DNA from: Chitinophaga pinensis
GTDB taxonomy: Bacteria > Bacteroidota > Bacteroidia > Flavobacteriales_D > Crocinitomicaceae
Assembly: GCA_943324745.2 (NCBI GenBank)
Contig: CALPMT020000002.1
Location: 116,993-180,992, forward strand
Length of the DNA stretch: 64,000 nt
Direction: 5' to 3'
The position numbers were made by a program, and so were the translations under genes. Under the pieces are notes generated by a model that saw only the letters and a program-made list of their open reading frames with translations, was not told the origin of the DNA and did not search any database. Numbering within the stretch: the stretch's first letter is position 1; each line of letters opens with the position of its first letter. Below are positions 41,307 to 51,765 of the stretch, piece by piece.

Positions 41307-44135
41307 CTATAAACCTATAATTTTAATTTCAGTTCGACGATTTTTTTGGTGTTCTTCTTCTATTTGTGCATTTTTAATCAATAACATTGACTCACCATAC
41401 CCTTTTGAGATGATTCGTTTTTTATTAATTCTACCTTCTTCTAATAAATAATTCATCACATTTCTAGCCCTTTCTTTCGATAGATTCATATTATAAGCAT
41501 CGGTTCCTTTTTCATCCGTATGCGCACTTATTTCAATCTGTACATTTGGATTTATTTTCATAAAAGCGATAAATTTATCTAATTCTAATTCCGAAGCATG
41601 TTTAATATTCGATTTGTCAAATTCATAGTAAATATTCATCGTCAATACCTCATCTACTTTGATAGAATCCATCTCTATCGCAAGATCTAAATCGCCATTT
41701 TCTCCAATGTTTTCCATCGCAATATCCACTTTTTTTGGTAGCATCCCTTTTTTATTAACGGTCATACTATATTCCCCATCTGGGTTTAAAGAAAATTTAA
41801 AGGCTCCACTATTGTCAGTCAATTGGGTTTTCATTTCTTCTATATTGGAATACAAATCAATTTGTGCGTTAACGACCACCGTATCTCGAGATTTGATGAC
41901 ACCATTAACATCCAATCGTTCTTTTTCAATCATTTCTATGCGAATAATTGCCGTATTTGTGTTTTTATAATCACTTGTTTTAATCGTAATTTCTTTACTT
42001 TCATAACCAGGCTTAGAGGCAAAAATCGTGTATTCAGGGACTTGCGTATTTAACATAAATTGAAATAAACCCATTCCATCGGATTTTGCACTTTGTTGTA
42101 ATGAATCGCCGTTATAAAGTTTTAAAGCTACATTACTCATTTTCTTACCATCTGAATTTAACATCCCTTTGAAAAGTACATTTTCAGCAACTATAGTAGT
42201 ATCAATCGCATACACTTTTGGTAATGGCATCAAATTGGTAGAATCCATTTTATTTTCGATATTTTGAGCAATGACACCCCCTAAACTATCTGTCACTAAA
42301 GCAATACTATCCAATACGTGTGACGAATCAGCGACCACCGGAAGTTGGATGCTCTCATTGTCAATCAATAGGTAGGAATTCCCAGACGTTAATTCATAAT
42401 TAAATGCAAAATGTGCTGTTGTATCTGTTCGTTTATTCGAAATTTCATTTTCATTTTCTAATAAACTGATCGGAGCATCTGGCATTTTAGCGACAACCGT
42501 AGTTTGTGTACTATCTAATTTTAACAAAGTTCCTGCAACCTTAACTGTCTTATCCATTGGTCGCACTAAAAAAGAAATTTGATTTCCTATTGGAGGAATT
42601 TGGCGTATCAATGTCACTTTTGCATATCTAAAACCATTTTTACGTGCAACTAATGTATAGCTAGTATTTGGTTCCAAATTGGCTGAATAATAACCATTTT
42701 CCGTTGGTAATACTTGCTCTGCTTTGGTACTGTCATTAATTAATTTATAAATTATTCCATCATAGAATGTTTGATCTAACAGTTGAATTCTTGGTCCTTC
42801 CAAATTGATTTCAAATGGATCATGATGACTGAATGTGTAGATATCATCTGCTCCTTTTCCATTAAATCTATCAGAACTTAATAATCCCCTATTTCCTTTA
42901 CTATCTTTCACAAACGCAAAGTCATCCCCAATCGTGTTTATTGGAGGACGCATATTTGCTGGTTCCGCCCAAAGCGAATCGGATACTTGACGTGTTGAGA
43001 AAATGTCTAATTTTCCCATGCCTGGGTGCATATTGGATGAAAAGTACAGTACAGAATCATCACTAATAAATGGAAATAATTCATTACCAACAGTATTCAC
43101 TGGTTTCCCAACATTCACTGGTTTCCCCCACGTACCATTTTTTTGTTTTTGTGTATAATAAATGTCTGTTCCACCTATTCCTCCTGGCATATCCGACATA
43201 AAATAAATCCGGTTTCCATCTCTGGTAATAGATGGATGTCCTGTAGAATATTGAAAACTATTGAAATTAAATGCGCTTATCGGTACTTTCCAATTTCCAG
43301 AAGAATCTTTTTTAGTGACAAAGATTTGAAGTGTTTTCAATCTTTTCTGAGATTTTGATTTTGCACTAGTTACCGTTTTGGTAATGTATAAAGTACTAAA
43401 ATCTTTCGTGAAAGATCCTGGTCCTTCGTGGGATATGGTATTTAACAGGCCTGGAAATTGAACAGGTTCTTTAATGGAATCTAAGGGACCAGAAATATCC
43501 ATGAAATAATAATCTAAAGCTGCACTCGCATCTCCTCCATTAAAATTGATCCAAGGTTTTAAACTTCCTTCCCGGGAAGAACAAATAAAAATTCCGTTCT
43601 CGAAATAATTAGCTGCAAAATCTGGGGCTGTAGTATTTAACTTCTCTACTAGATTCACATCATATTCAATTTCTTCGTCTAACCAACGTTGTGCTAATAA
43701 ACACGATTGTATCATCCGATTTGCGGTGACGGAATCTGCAGGGTTTTTTGTCCGATATTTCACAAAACTTTCGATCGCCTCCGTATATTTTGAACTTGCT
43801 TTTAATGCTAGCGCATAATTTAAATAACTAGCTGCAGGCGTCTTTTTATTCTTCAGAATCTTTTGAAATGTTTTTTCGGCATCTTCAAATTGACCAGTAA
43901 TCCGGTAACAATTTCCTAATTGAATCATTGCTGCTTCTTTTTCCTGCGAAGTTCCATCTTCAGAAGCCTGAAGATAAAATGGAATTGCTTCAGAAAATAA
44001 ATTCAAATCAAAATAACGATCTCCCTTTTCCATATTTCCCTTTTGAGAAAAACTAGAAAACACAAAGCACACAGAAAACAACAACCCTAACAGGAAATGC
44101 TTACTATAATTTGTATGTTGGTTTTTTGTTTTCAA
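41307..44135 (-). CDS. OmpA/TPR/PD40 protein of the SprB-SprF locus (PorE/SprE-like)
   Basis: The 942-residue protein has a signal peptide (to about residue 30), TPR repeats (about 35-150), a WD40/PD40 propeller (about 165-430, e.g. GHPSITRDGNRIYFMSDMPG), several carboxypeptidase-regulatory-like domains (about 450-800) and a C-terminal OmpA domain (about 833-942, YYEFDKSNIKHASELELDKF and KNRRTEIKIIGL). This layout is usual in T9SS loci next to a PorP/SprF gene and a large adhesin with a type B sorting tail. It likely anchors the partner in the outer membrane to peptidoglycan. It follows porP/sprF by 2 bp. Confidence 0.88.
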   Translation of the reverse strand: MKTKNQHTNYSKHFLLGLLFSVCFVFSSFSQKGNMEKGDRYFDLNLFSEAIPFYLQASEDGTSQEKEAAMIQLGNCYRITGQFEDAEKTFQKILKNKKTPAASYLNYALALKASSKYTEAIESFVKYRTKNPADSVTANRMIQSCLLAQRWLDEEIEYDVNLVEKLNTTAPDFAANYFENGIFICSSREGSLKPWINFNGGDASAALDYYFMDISGPLDSIKEPVQFPGLLNTISHEGPGSFTKDFSTLYITKTVTSAKSKSQKRLKTLQIFVTKKDSSGNWKVPISAFNFNSFQYSTGHPSITRDGNRIYFMSDMPGGIGGTDIYYTQKQKNGTWGKPVNVGKPVNTVGNELFPFISDDSVLYFSSNMHPGMGKLDIFSTRQVSDSLWAEPANMRPPINTIGDDFAFVKDSKGNRGLLSSDRFNGKGADDIYTFSHHDPFEINLEGPRIQLLDQTFYDGIIYKLINDSTKAEQVLPTENGYYSANLEPNTSYTLVARKNGFRYAKVTLIRQIPPIGNQISFLVRPMDKTVKVAGTLLKLDSTQTTVVAKMPDAPISLLENENEISNKRTDTTAHFAFNYELTSGNSYLLIDNESIQLPVVADSSHVLDSIALVTDSLGGVIAQNIENKMDSTNLMPLPKVYAIDTTIVAENVLFKGMLNSDGKKMSNVALKLYNGDSLQQSAKSDGMGLFQFMLNTQVPEYTIFASKPGYESKEITIKTSDYKNTNTAIIRIEMIEKERLDVNGVIKSRDTVVVNAQIDLYSNIEEMKTQLTDNSGAFKFSLNPDGEYSMTVNKKGMLPKKVDIAMENIGENGDLDLAIEMDSIKVDEVLTMNIYYEFDKSNIKHASELELDKFIAFMKINPNVQIEISAHTDEKGTDAYNMNLSKERARNVMNYLLEEGRINKKRIISKGYGESMLLIKNAQIEEEHQKNRRTEIKIIGL

Positions 44136-44137
44136 GA

Positions 44138-45097
44138 TTAGAAATAGTAACGCGGATTGATTTCTTTAATTTGTTGTGGAGGTAATAATTTTATACCATA
44201 ACGCACCATAAATTCATGTGCGGCACTTGAGTAGTTTGCTACTTGTGAAATTCTAAAATCATAGGAATAGGATACCCTAATCGCATCCGTGATATGTACT
44301 TTTGCTGCAAATGTTAATGCGTCTCCAGTTCGGTAACCTATACCTAAGGTATATTTTTCTTGGTAGATAAAATTTGCATATAGATCTAATTGCATTGGTG
44401 ATCCTGCCACTTTTTTAAGTAAAATACAAGGTTGTACAGATACTGTTTTCGATAGATCCTTCACATAACCGCCGGATATAAACCAATGACGATGTAAATT
44501 TGCCACGATGGATCGATCATAGTCGGTGAAATTTAATGATCCTCCAAATAAATGTTGTACGGATAAACCAACAAAGTAATTTTTCGTTTGGTATTGTAAT
44601 CCAAATGCACCATCTAATTTCATTTTCGCAGTTTTTCCAGGTGGAATCGCATTATCTATTTTATCATTTTTAAATAAGGTCGAAAAATCAATTGCTTGAT
44701 TAATAATTCCAAACTCTAAACCTACAGACATTTTACCTTTTCCTAAACCAATATGGTAGGATCCAATCGCATTCACGGTCGTTTGTGTAGTTGCGCCCAA
44801 ACGATCGGAAACTATTTTACCACCATACCCCATCGAACGTACCTGCCAAGGAGCGTGAATCGTCAAAATATCAGTAGCTGGTCCACCTTCTAATCCAACA
44901 AATTGACTTCGATGTTTTACGGAACTAACGATCCAATTAGCACTACCTGCATAAGCTGGATTAAACATTAAGCGATCAAAATTGTTTTGGGTGTACATAG
45001 GTTCTTGTTGTGCAATTGCAACAAAAAAAGAAAATAAGATACCTAGTAGCAACAAAAATTGCTTTAAAAACCAGTTATTTCCTCTCTGTTTACTCAT
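44138..45097 (-). CDS. PorP/SprF-family type IX secretion outer-membrane protein
   Basis: The 319-residue protein has a signal peptide (to about residue 28) and a beta-barrel typical of PorP/SprF: QEPMYTQNNFDRLMFNPAYA, KHRSQFVGLEGGPAT and LGIGYRTGD. SprF-like proteins are needed for export and anchoring of their cognate adhesin; here that is the 2218-residue protein whose gene ends with a 4-bp overlap. With the following OmpA gene this is the standard three-gene T9SS type B surface-protein module. Confidence 0.95.
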   Translation of the reverse strand: MSKQRGNNWFLKQFLLLLGILFSFFVAIAQQEPMYTQNNFDRLMFNPAYAGSANWIVSSVKHRSQFVGLEGGPATDILTIHAPWQVRSMGYGGKIVSDRLGATTQTTVNAIGSYHIGLGKGKMSVGLEFGIINQAIDFSTLFKNDKIDNAIPPGKTAKMKLDGAFGLQYQTKNYFVGLSVQHLFGGSLNFTDYDRSIVANLHRHWFISGGYVKDLSKTVSVQPCILLKKVAGSPMQLDLYANFIYQEKYTLGIGYRTGDALTFAAKVHITDAIRVSYSYDFRISQVANYSSAAHEFMVRYGIKLLPPQQIKEINPRYYF

Positions 45098-48000
45098 CGC
45101 GTAATTACAACAAAACCTTTGTATGGATCATGACCATTCCCTAAATCTAAGGAATAATAATAGGTGCCATCTGGTAACTCATCCCCATTTTCATTTTTGC
45201 CATCCCACGTATTTACATAGGGTGCAGCTTGATATATAATATTCCCCCAACGGTTAAAAACAATCAAACTACTTTTGGTGAAGTAATCCACATCTGTAAT
45301 CGTAAAAGCATCATTCGCATTATCCCCATTAGGTGTGTAAATTTGAGGGATTTTTGTAGGTAATTCTTTTAAACAACGATCAATGATTACTTCGATCTCG
45401 TCGACGGATTCACAATAATCATTGATAACATGTACTTTATAGGTAGTTGTTACGATTGGTGCTACTTTAGGAGTTGCTGATTTTTTGTTTACTATCCCCA
45501 ATTGATCCTCCCACACATACGATTTACCTCCAGTAGCCTCTAATGTTGCAGTATCATACCTACACAATACAAAATCTTTCCCTGCATACGCATTTGGAAC
45601 ATTTACATCCACATCCACATGGATTGAACGTGGTACGCTCGTACAACCATTACTTGTAGCATTTAAAATATAATCGGTCGTATTTGTCGGTTTAACAGTT
45701 ATATTTTTTTTCTTCTGTCCATCACTCCATGCATAAACAATATTAGGAAAGTGTGTTTCATCCAAAACAGTCGAAATTTGTACCGAGGAACCTTTACAAA
45801 TTCCAGCTACGTCTGAACTAACTATTGGATTTGGAACTGGATGCACGGAAATATTCACCGTAAAGTCTTTCCCAATACATCCTCCTACATCCCCTGATAT
45901 TGGAGTTATAGTATACATAACTGTTCCGGAAACGGTAGTAGTTTTCAATTGGTGTGCCAAACGCACGATAGGTGTATTTTGGGCTTTAGATCCCAGGATT
46001 GAATCTACTGGAGTTACAAGAGGACTTGGCCAAGTATACGTCGTTTTAATTGGAACAATGTCTCCACCCACCAATTGAATTGGTTGAACAAGTAAAGAAT
46101 CTTCCGAACACAACGATTTTGTGATATCTGAAATTACCGGTTTTGGATAAACCGTTATCGTAATGGGTGTTTTAGCACCTATACAATTATAATTAGACGT
46201 TGGTGTCACAAAATAATTGACCGTTTGGATACTATTCGATTGATTGGTTAATTTATCCGAAAGCATCACACTGCTTTGACTAGAAGTTGTTTCTCCTTGA
46301 ATAGCGCTATTGTCATCCGCATACCAATTCAAGCGCGATGGAACAGAAGGTGTTAATGAAATATCTACTTGATTTTCACTACAAAAACTTTTTGTAGTAG
46401 GATTTGTCATCGTTGGTACGGGTTTCACTACCAAGGGAATTGAAAAATTCGGCCCGATACAATTTCCTGCTTTTGGAGTTACAACATACGTAATAGACGC
46501 TAAATTCAAGCTAGTGTTTACGAGTGTTTGTGCAATGTTTTGTTGTCCAACTGCTTGTGCACTTGCTCCAGTTATTGCTCCATTAGGTAAAACAATAGGA
46601 TCACTCCAAGTATACGCTATTGCTGCTGGAACAATCGTTGTTTTCGATGGCACACCATTCAAAGGTAACTTACTGAAAGTAATGCCACTACACAATGAAT
46701 CTGAGGTGTACGATGCGATAGCAGGTGTAGGATTAACATACACATCCAAAGTAAAAACTTTACCTGTACAACCCGCATTTAATCCTGCTTTTGGCGTAAT
46801 AGAATAAGATACTTTTGTTGCAGTATTTGTTACGTTACTTAACGTTTGTGTAATTTTTGAAGCTCCAGTAGTTTGTGCACCTGCACCGGTTATTGAACTA
46901 GGAACAGAAATAACTGGAGAAGTCCAAGTATAAGAAGTATTTGCTGGAACAATAGTTCCTAATGGTAGCCCATTTTGTGGTTGTATATCCAACAAAACAC
47001 CACTACAGATCGTGTCTACTTGACTAGCAATTTCAGGAGTTGGGTTTACAGAAATTGTGACCGTTTGCGGTTGACCAATACAACCTGGAATAGAAGTTGG
47101 TATCACGGAATATAAGATACTTTCTTTGAGAATACCTTTATTTTTAAGCGAATCTTTTAACGTTGCAGTAGTTTGTAGTGTAACACTCTCTCCTACAATA
47201 TTGGGATTGTTAGTAGCTTGCCACGTATAACTTGCAGGTAAATTACTTTTTAAAGGTATATTCACTTCAAATCCACTACATAAGGTTAATGAAGACGAAC
47301 TCGTCATCGCTGGAATAGGATTTACAACTACTTTTAGTGTATCAGAACTTTTACTTACACACGAATTAATATCGGTTGCAACTACATGAATTGATTTATT
47401 TGTATTTAATGAGGGATACGTTTTCATATTGGATCCAGAGGTTTGAACCGCTGTTGTATTTTCATAAAAAACATATTTGGGAAAATCACTTGGAGACGCA
47501 GTTATCGAATACATATCTCCATCACAGATACTATTATCCACATCCGAAGAAAGAATGGAAACCTTTGGTAATTGAAACAATTGAATTGGTAAAGCCGTTG
47601 TTTTATCACCAACACAACCAAAAGGATGTATCGCATTTGCAGTAATGGAATACCCTGAATTTATTGCAAATTGTGCATATACAGTACTATTACTCGATTG
47701 AACCTGAACACCACTCGCATAAAAATTATATTTCTTATAGATACTAGGACTCGCGGAAACCATCAAATCATTTCCAATACAAATACCCCCATTGATGGCA
47801 TTACTTGTTAACGTTATTTCAGGCTTCTTTACTACGGTCATTTTATATACATCACTTGTAGCTGTACAACCTATATCATCCTTTACCAATACGGTCAGAT
47901 TCAACGAAGAGGTGATAGGAGACAATGTATATTCATTTCCATTAGAAGATTGCACTAAGGAAGAACTATTTTTAAAGTCATATAATACATATCCATTAGG

Positions 48001-51000
48001 CATTGCCGTAAATGTTATAGCTTCCCCTTCACAAATACTATCATTCATAATCGATTTAATGATGTCCACGATTGGTTTAGGATTCACTGTAACTTTTATA
48101 AACTTAGTTACCGCAGGACATAATGGTTCATCCGTTCGATTTACGCTAACCGAAACTATATCTGTAATAATTGGTGCAAAACGATACGAAGTAATGATAC
48201 CTTTTACTCCATTTTTCCAAGAAATTGCATAGGAGGTAGTATTCATCGAATTTATGGAAATGATCGAACTATCTCCTTCACAAATAGCAGTATTCGGCAT
48301 TTTATTAAACGTAATTGCAGTACAAACAGAATCCTTATTGAACGTTGTATGTCGCATAATCGTGTCCGATTCCGGACTATCTCCACAGGATGTACTTCCC
48401 AATGCAATTACTTTAAAAATGCGCGATTGTCCTTTCCCAAGGCCTGTAACCGTATGGTGAAGTCCTAAATTTCCAGCACTTGGAACGATATAAGGTGCAT
48501 TATTGATACTTACACGATATCCTGCAGCATTCGGAATTGGATCCCAAACAAAGTCAATCGACGCAGAATCGATGAATCCAGAATTGGCAACTGGTTTTTC
48601 TAGTGGGACTGATACAACTAATGGAATGATATTTGAAGTATCAATACATGATCCATTTCGTGCAACCACTTTTAATTGTGCTCCAGATTTTAATTTATCT
48701 GACTTGAATGTGCTCTTATATCCAGCATATAACAAAGCAGAACCATTATAAAACCGATAGGATTCATAGTTTACTGGCGAAGCAATCAAACTTAAAGAAT
48801 CTCCAAAACAATTCGAAGTGGGAGAAATGGCAAGCGAAACATTTGGTTGTTCGATAACTTCAACACGAATATATTTTGTTGCATATGGACAATTTAACTC
48901 ATTCGAATTACGAACATTTACGGTGATATTTGTATCTTTTGTAGGTTTTACTTGGAACGTAGTTGCTTTGGAATACGAGACTTTATTCCAAGAGATATCG
49001 TATTTTGGAATCGTAATATCTGATACTGCTAAACTAGCGCTTGTTCCTTGACAAATAGTAACAGTTGTAGGGGCTGCATATGAAATTGCAGTACAAGGAT
49101 TTGTAAAACAGCTTGCTTGTACAGACACTTTTGAATTACCACATACGGTTGCTCCCAAGGCTCTTACAGACACATAAGCAGCTGTTCCAGGCGTTAATCC
49201 ACTCAATAAATGTTTCAATCCAGAGCCTCCAGAACTTGGTGTTGTCCAAATTCCACCATCTACACTAATTTCATAGCCAATGGCATTTGGAATTGGGTCC
49301 CACGTAAATTCCATCGAAGAAGTGGTGGAACCACCGCAATTGACTACAGGTTGCGCCAAAGGCTGAATTACGGTATTAGTAATTGTGTTTACAGATCTTG
49401 CTTTACACCCAAAGTTTTCAGCTACTACCGTAAGTGGCACACCATTTTTTACATTTTTTAAGGTATAATAATTTTTCCACCCTGATTGGAGTAATTCATT
49501 TCCACTGTAAAACGAATAATAATCATAATTGGCTGGAGTAGCTTTTAACATAGCTACCTCTCCTTGACAATTTATTGCTTTTAAACTTGATTCTAAGGTA
49601 ACTACTGGTAATGGATGCACCTTGATTCGGAATGTTGCATCAAATGTTGAACAATAGGATAATTGCGCAGAATCTTTAATTACTGCAGTAATTTCCTTAT
49701 CAACAGAAGGTTTAAACGTAAACGTAGTATCTTTTCCAGGTGTACCTCCATTCCAAGCTATTGAGTAGTTAGTAGCAGAAATATTATCCACCCGTAACTT
49801 CACTGTTTCACCATTACAAATTGTATCAAACGGAACATATTTCATCGAAAAAGGGGTGCAAACTTTAGAAACACATGCTTTTTCTTTGGATACTAAACTC
49901 GTTGCACATGAAAATGAACCAATTGCTTTTACGACAATTTTTGTGGAATCTCCGCTCGATAGTCCGCCAAAAACATGACTCAACCCTTTAGCACCTGAAC
50001 TTGGATCTTGAAATGCGCCACCATTTACACTTACTTCATATCCTGCTGCACCTGAAATTTCTCCCCAAACAAAAGACACTTGACTATCTGTAGAAGCCCC
50101 ACAATTTACAATCGGTTTTGGTAAAGGAGGTTTTACATGCATCACAAATGCATTACTAGACATTTTCGCACAACCATTGAAATTTGTAGCTTCTACAAAA
50201 ATGGAGTCATTATCTGTTAAAGAAGAAGTGTTAAATGTCGTAGAAACCCCTATTTGTAATGGTTGACTAAAATTGTAAAACGTGTAACTCGAATAATTGG
50301 TTGGGGTCCCGCTAAAAGTGACTAAATCACCCGAGCAAATAATATTATCCGCATCTGAACTTAACAAGGATACAGATGGTCGAGTTTTAACAGTCAACTT
50401 TTCTAGATTACTTTTTCTAGATTTACAACCTTTCACATCACTTGCTACTACATAAAAAACATCCCCTGTCGCTAAGGAAGTAGTTGCAAAACTATTTTCC
50501 TCCATGGTCTGATACAAGGATCCATTTTTATATACTTTATAATCTACTAATGATGCCGGTGTGGTCGTGAAAGAAACTTCATCCCCTGTACAAATAGTAT
50601 CCTTGGAAGCAGTAAAAGTAATTACGGGACTTACTAATACGGTTACTTGTTTACTCATATTGGATGAACAAGTACTATCTGTGACTGTTAGATTCAGTGT
50701 TTTAACTCCCCCTTTTTCCCAATTTATCCAATGTGGCCCACGTCCAACAACAGGATTTCCAACTCCACCATTTCCAACTCCACCATTTAAGCTCCAAGTA
50801 AAATTAGCATTGACTCCAGCGCTCCCTGTATACGTAATAAATAATGAATCACTAGAACAAATTTGTTCAGGGTTTACCGTAAAATCGGGTGTTGGTGAAG
50901 AAATTGCTTTCACTTGAATGGAAGAACTACGCTTACAACCTAAAATACTTGTTGCTGTTAACGTCAATAATTTAGTCCCTGGAATACTATAAACTGTGTT

Positions 51001-51750
51001 TGAAGGTGTAAAACTATTATCTAAACCTCCACCGTTATTTAAATTCCATTCCCATTTTTTTATAGCTACATTGGATGTGTCTGTAGTATTTGTAAAACCT
51101 ACTGTAAAAGGAACACAACCTGAGTATTTACTGAGAATAAAATCAGGACTTGGCAGTGAATTTACAGTCATAAATTTGACTTTTGTTTTCGTATCCTCAC
51201 AACCATGTGCATTAGTTACCTTGAGCGAAACGGTATAGTTCCCTCCTGTTTTATAGGTTTTAAAAGGATTTTGTTCTGTTGAAGAGGTATTATCTCCAAA
51301 ATTCCACAAATAAACACCCGGATCTGAAATTGCTTGATACTTCACCTTGTCATAAATTGCACAAACAGAAGTGGTATCTGAAATGAAATTTACTTTTGGT
51401 TTTCCAAAAACAGTAACTTTAATATCTGTTGAAACTCCACCATTACAAGTTTTACTTAAAGTAACTGTATAGGTCGTATCTCCTAACTTTCCAGCCTCGA
51501 AGTCATGTGTCGGATTTTGTGAACCGGAAGTCTTACCATCTCCAAAATCCCAAAAACGTGTAGATGTGTTATCTGGATCATTAAATGAAATTGTAAGCGG
51601 TGCACATCCACTTAATGTACCGTTATCTATATTAATAATTGGAGTACATTGTGCAGATAAACGATTGGAAAGACATAAGAAACCACATAAAACTAACAAA
51701 AAAGTGAGTTCTTTACTTTTGAATAAGCTATGTAGTTTAGTAACTTCCAT
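45094..51750 (-). CDS. SprB-like giant surface adhesin with PKD/Ig/Fn3 repeats and type B T9SS sorting domain
   Basis: This 2218-residue protein has a signal peptide (1-33) and four PKD-like domains (about 35-380). Alternating Ig-like and Fn3-like units follow; a roughly 255-residue module with WDPIPNAIGYEISVDGG and C-AISY---TVTICQG appears three times. PKD/Ig-like units then continue, including several of about 100-110 residues with TYTW-SP. A type B (CHU_C) T9SS domain ends the protein: YTPNGDNANDAFTI, FNRWGNIIY and DGTYYYSLDL. It is predicted to be exported by the T9SS and attached at the surface, where SprB homologues act as mobile adhesins in gliding. It is 15 bp downstream of the ABC transporter gene and overlaps PorP/SprF by 4 bp. 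Confidence 0.9.
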   Translation of the reverse strand: MEVTKLHSLFKSKELTFLLVLCGFLCLSNRLSAQCTPIINIDNGTLSGCAPLTISFNDPDNTSTRFWDFGDGKTSGSQNPTHDFEAGKLGDTTYTVTLSKTCNGGVSTDIKVTVFGKPKVNFISDTTSVCAIYDKVKYQAISDPGVYLWNFGDNTSSTEQNPFKTYKTGGNYTVSLKVTNAHGCEDTKTKVKFMTVNSLPSPDFILSKYSGCVPFTVGFTNTTDTSNVAIKKWEWNLNNGGGLDNSFTPSNTVYSIPGTKLLTLTATSILGCKRSSSIQVKAISSPTPDFTVNPEQICSSDSLFITYTGSAGVNANFTWSLNGGVGNGGVGNPVVGRGPHWINWEKGGVKTLNLTVTDSTCSSNMSKQVTVLVSPVITFTASKDTICTGDEVSFTTTPASLVDYKVYKNGSLYQTMEENSFATTSLATGDVFYVVASDVKGCKSRKSNLEKLTVKTRPSVSLLSSDADNIICSGDLVTFSGTPTNYSSYTFYNFSQPLQIGVSTTFNTSSLTDNDSIFVEATNFNGCAKMSSNAFVMHVKPPLPKPIVNCGASTDSQVSFVWGEISGAAGYEVSVNGGAFQDPSSGAKGLSHVFGGLSSGDSTKIVVKAIGSFSCATSLVSKEKACVSKVCTPFSMKYVPFDTICNGETVKLRVDNISATNYSIAWNGGTPGKDTTFTFKPSVDKEITAVIKDSAQLSYCSTFDATFRIKVHPLPVVTLESSLKAINCQGEVAMLKATPANYDYYSFYSGNELLQSGWKNYYTLKNVKNGVPLTVVAENFGCKARSVNTITNTVIQPLAQPVVNCGGSTTSSMEFTWDPIPNAIGYEISVDGGIWTTPSSGGSGLKHLLSGLTPGTAAYVSVRALGATVCGNSKVSVQASCFTNPCTAISYAAPTTVTICQGTSASLAVSDITIPKYDISWNKVSYSKATTFQVKPTKDTNITVNVRNSNELNCPYATKYIRVEVIEQPNVSLAISPTSNCFGDSLSLIASPVNYESYRFYNGSALLYAGYKSTFKSDKLKSGAQLKVVARNGSCIDTSNIIPLVVSVPLEKPVANSGFIDSASIDFVWDPIPNAAGYRVSINNAPYIVPSAGNLGLHHTVTGLGKGQSRIFKVIALGSTSCGDSPESDTIMRHTTFNKDSVCTAITFNKMPNTAICEGDSSIISINSMNTTSYAISWKNGVKGIITSYRFAPIITDIVSVSVNRTDEPLCPAVTKFIKVTVNPKPIVDIIKSIMNDSICEGEAITFTAMPNGYVLYDFKNSSSLVQSSNGNEYTLSPITSSLNLTVLVKDDIGCTATSDVYKMTVVKKPEITLTSNAINGGICIGNDLMVSASPSIYKKYNFYASGVQVQSSNSTVYAQFAINSGYSITANAIHPFGCVGDKTTALPIQLFQLPKVSILSSDVDNSICDGDMYSITASPSDFPKYVFYENTTAVQTSGSNMKTYPSLNTNKSIHVVATDINSCVSKSSDTLKVVVNPIPAMTSSSSLTLCSGFEVNIPLKSNLPASYTWQATNNPNIVGESVTLQTTATLKDSLKNKGILKESILYSVIPTSIPGCIGQPQTVTISVNPTPEIASQVDTICSGVLLDIQPQNGLPLGTIVPANTSYTWTSPVISVPSSITGAGAQTTGASKITQTLSNVTNTATKVSYSITPKAGLNAGCTGKVFTLDVYVNPTPAIASYTSDSLCSGITFSKLPLNGVPSKTTIVPAAIAYTWSDPIVLPNGAITGASAQAVGQQNIAQTLVNTSLNLASITYVVTPKAGNCIGPNFSIPLVVKPVPTMTNPTTKSFCSENQVDISLTPSVPSRLNWYADDNSAIQGETTSSQSSVMLSDKLTNQSNSIQTVNYFVTPTSNYNCIGAKTPITITVYPKPVISDITKSLCSEDSLLVQPIQLVGGDIVPIKTTYTWPSPLVTPVDSILGSKAQNTPIVRLAHQLKTTTVSGTVMYTITPISGDVGGCIGKDFTVNISVHPVPNPIVSSDVAGICKGSSVQISTVLDETHFPNIVYAWSDGQKKKNITVKPTNTTDYILNATSNGCTSVPRSIHVDVDVNVPNAYAGKDFVLCRYDTATLEATGGKSYVWEDQLGIVNKKSATPKVAPIVTTTYKVHVINDYCESVDEIEVIIDRCLKELPTKIPQIYTPNGDNANDAFTITDVDYFTKSSLIVFNRWGNIIYQAAPYVNTWDGKNENGDELPDGTYYYSLDLGNGHDPYKGFVVITR

Positions 51751-51765
51751 TTTTCAATTTACAAA

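Noticed and set aside
47792..48232. Plus-strand ORF of 146 codons
   Set aside because: It is a shadow of the adhesin gene on the minus strand.
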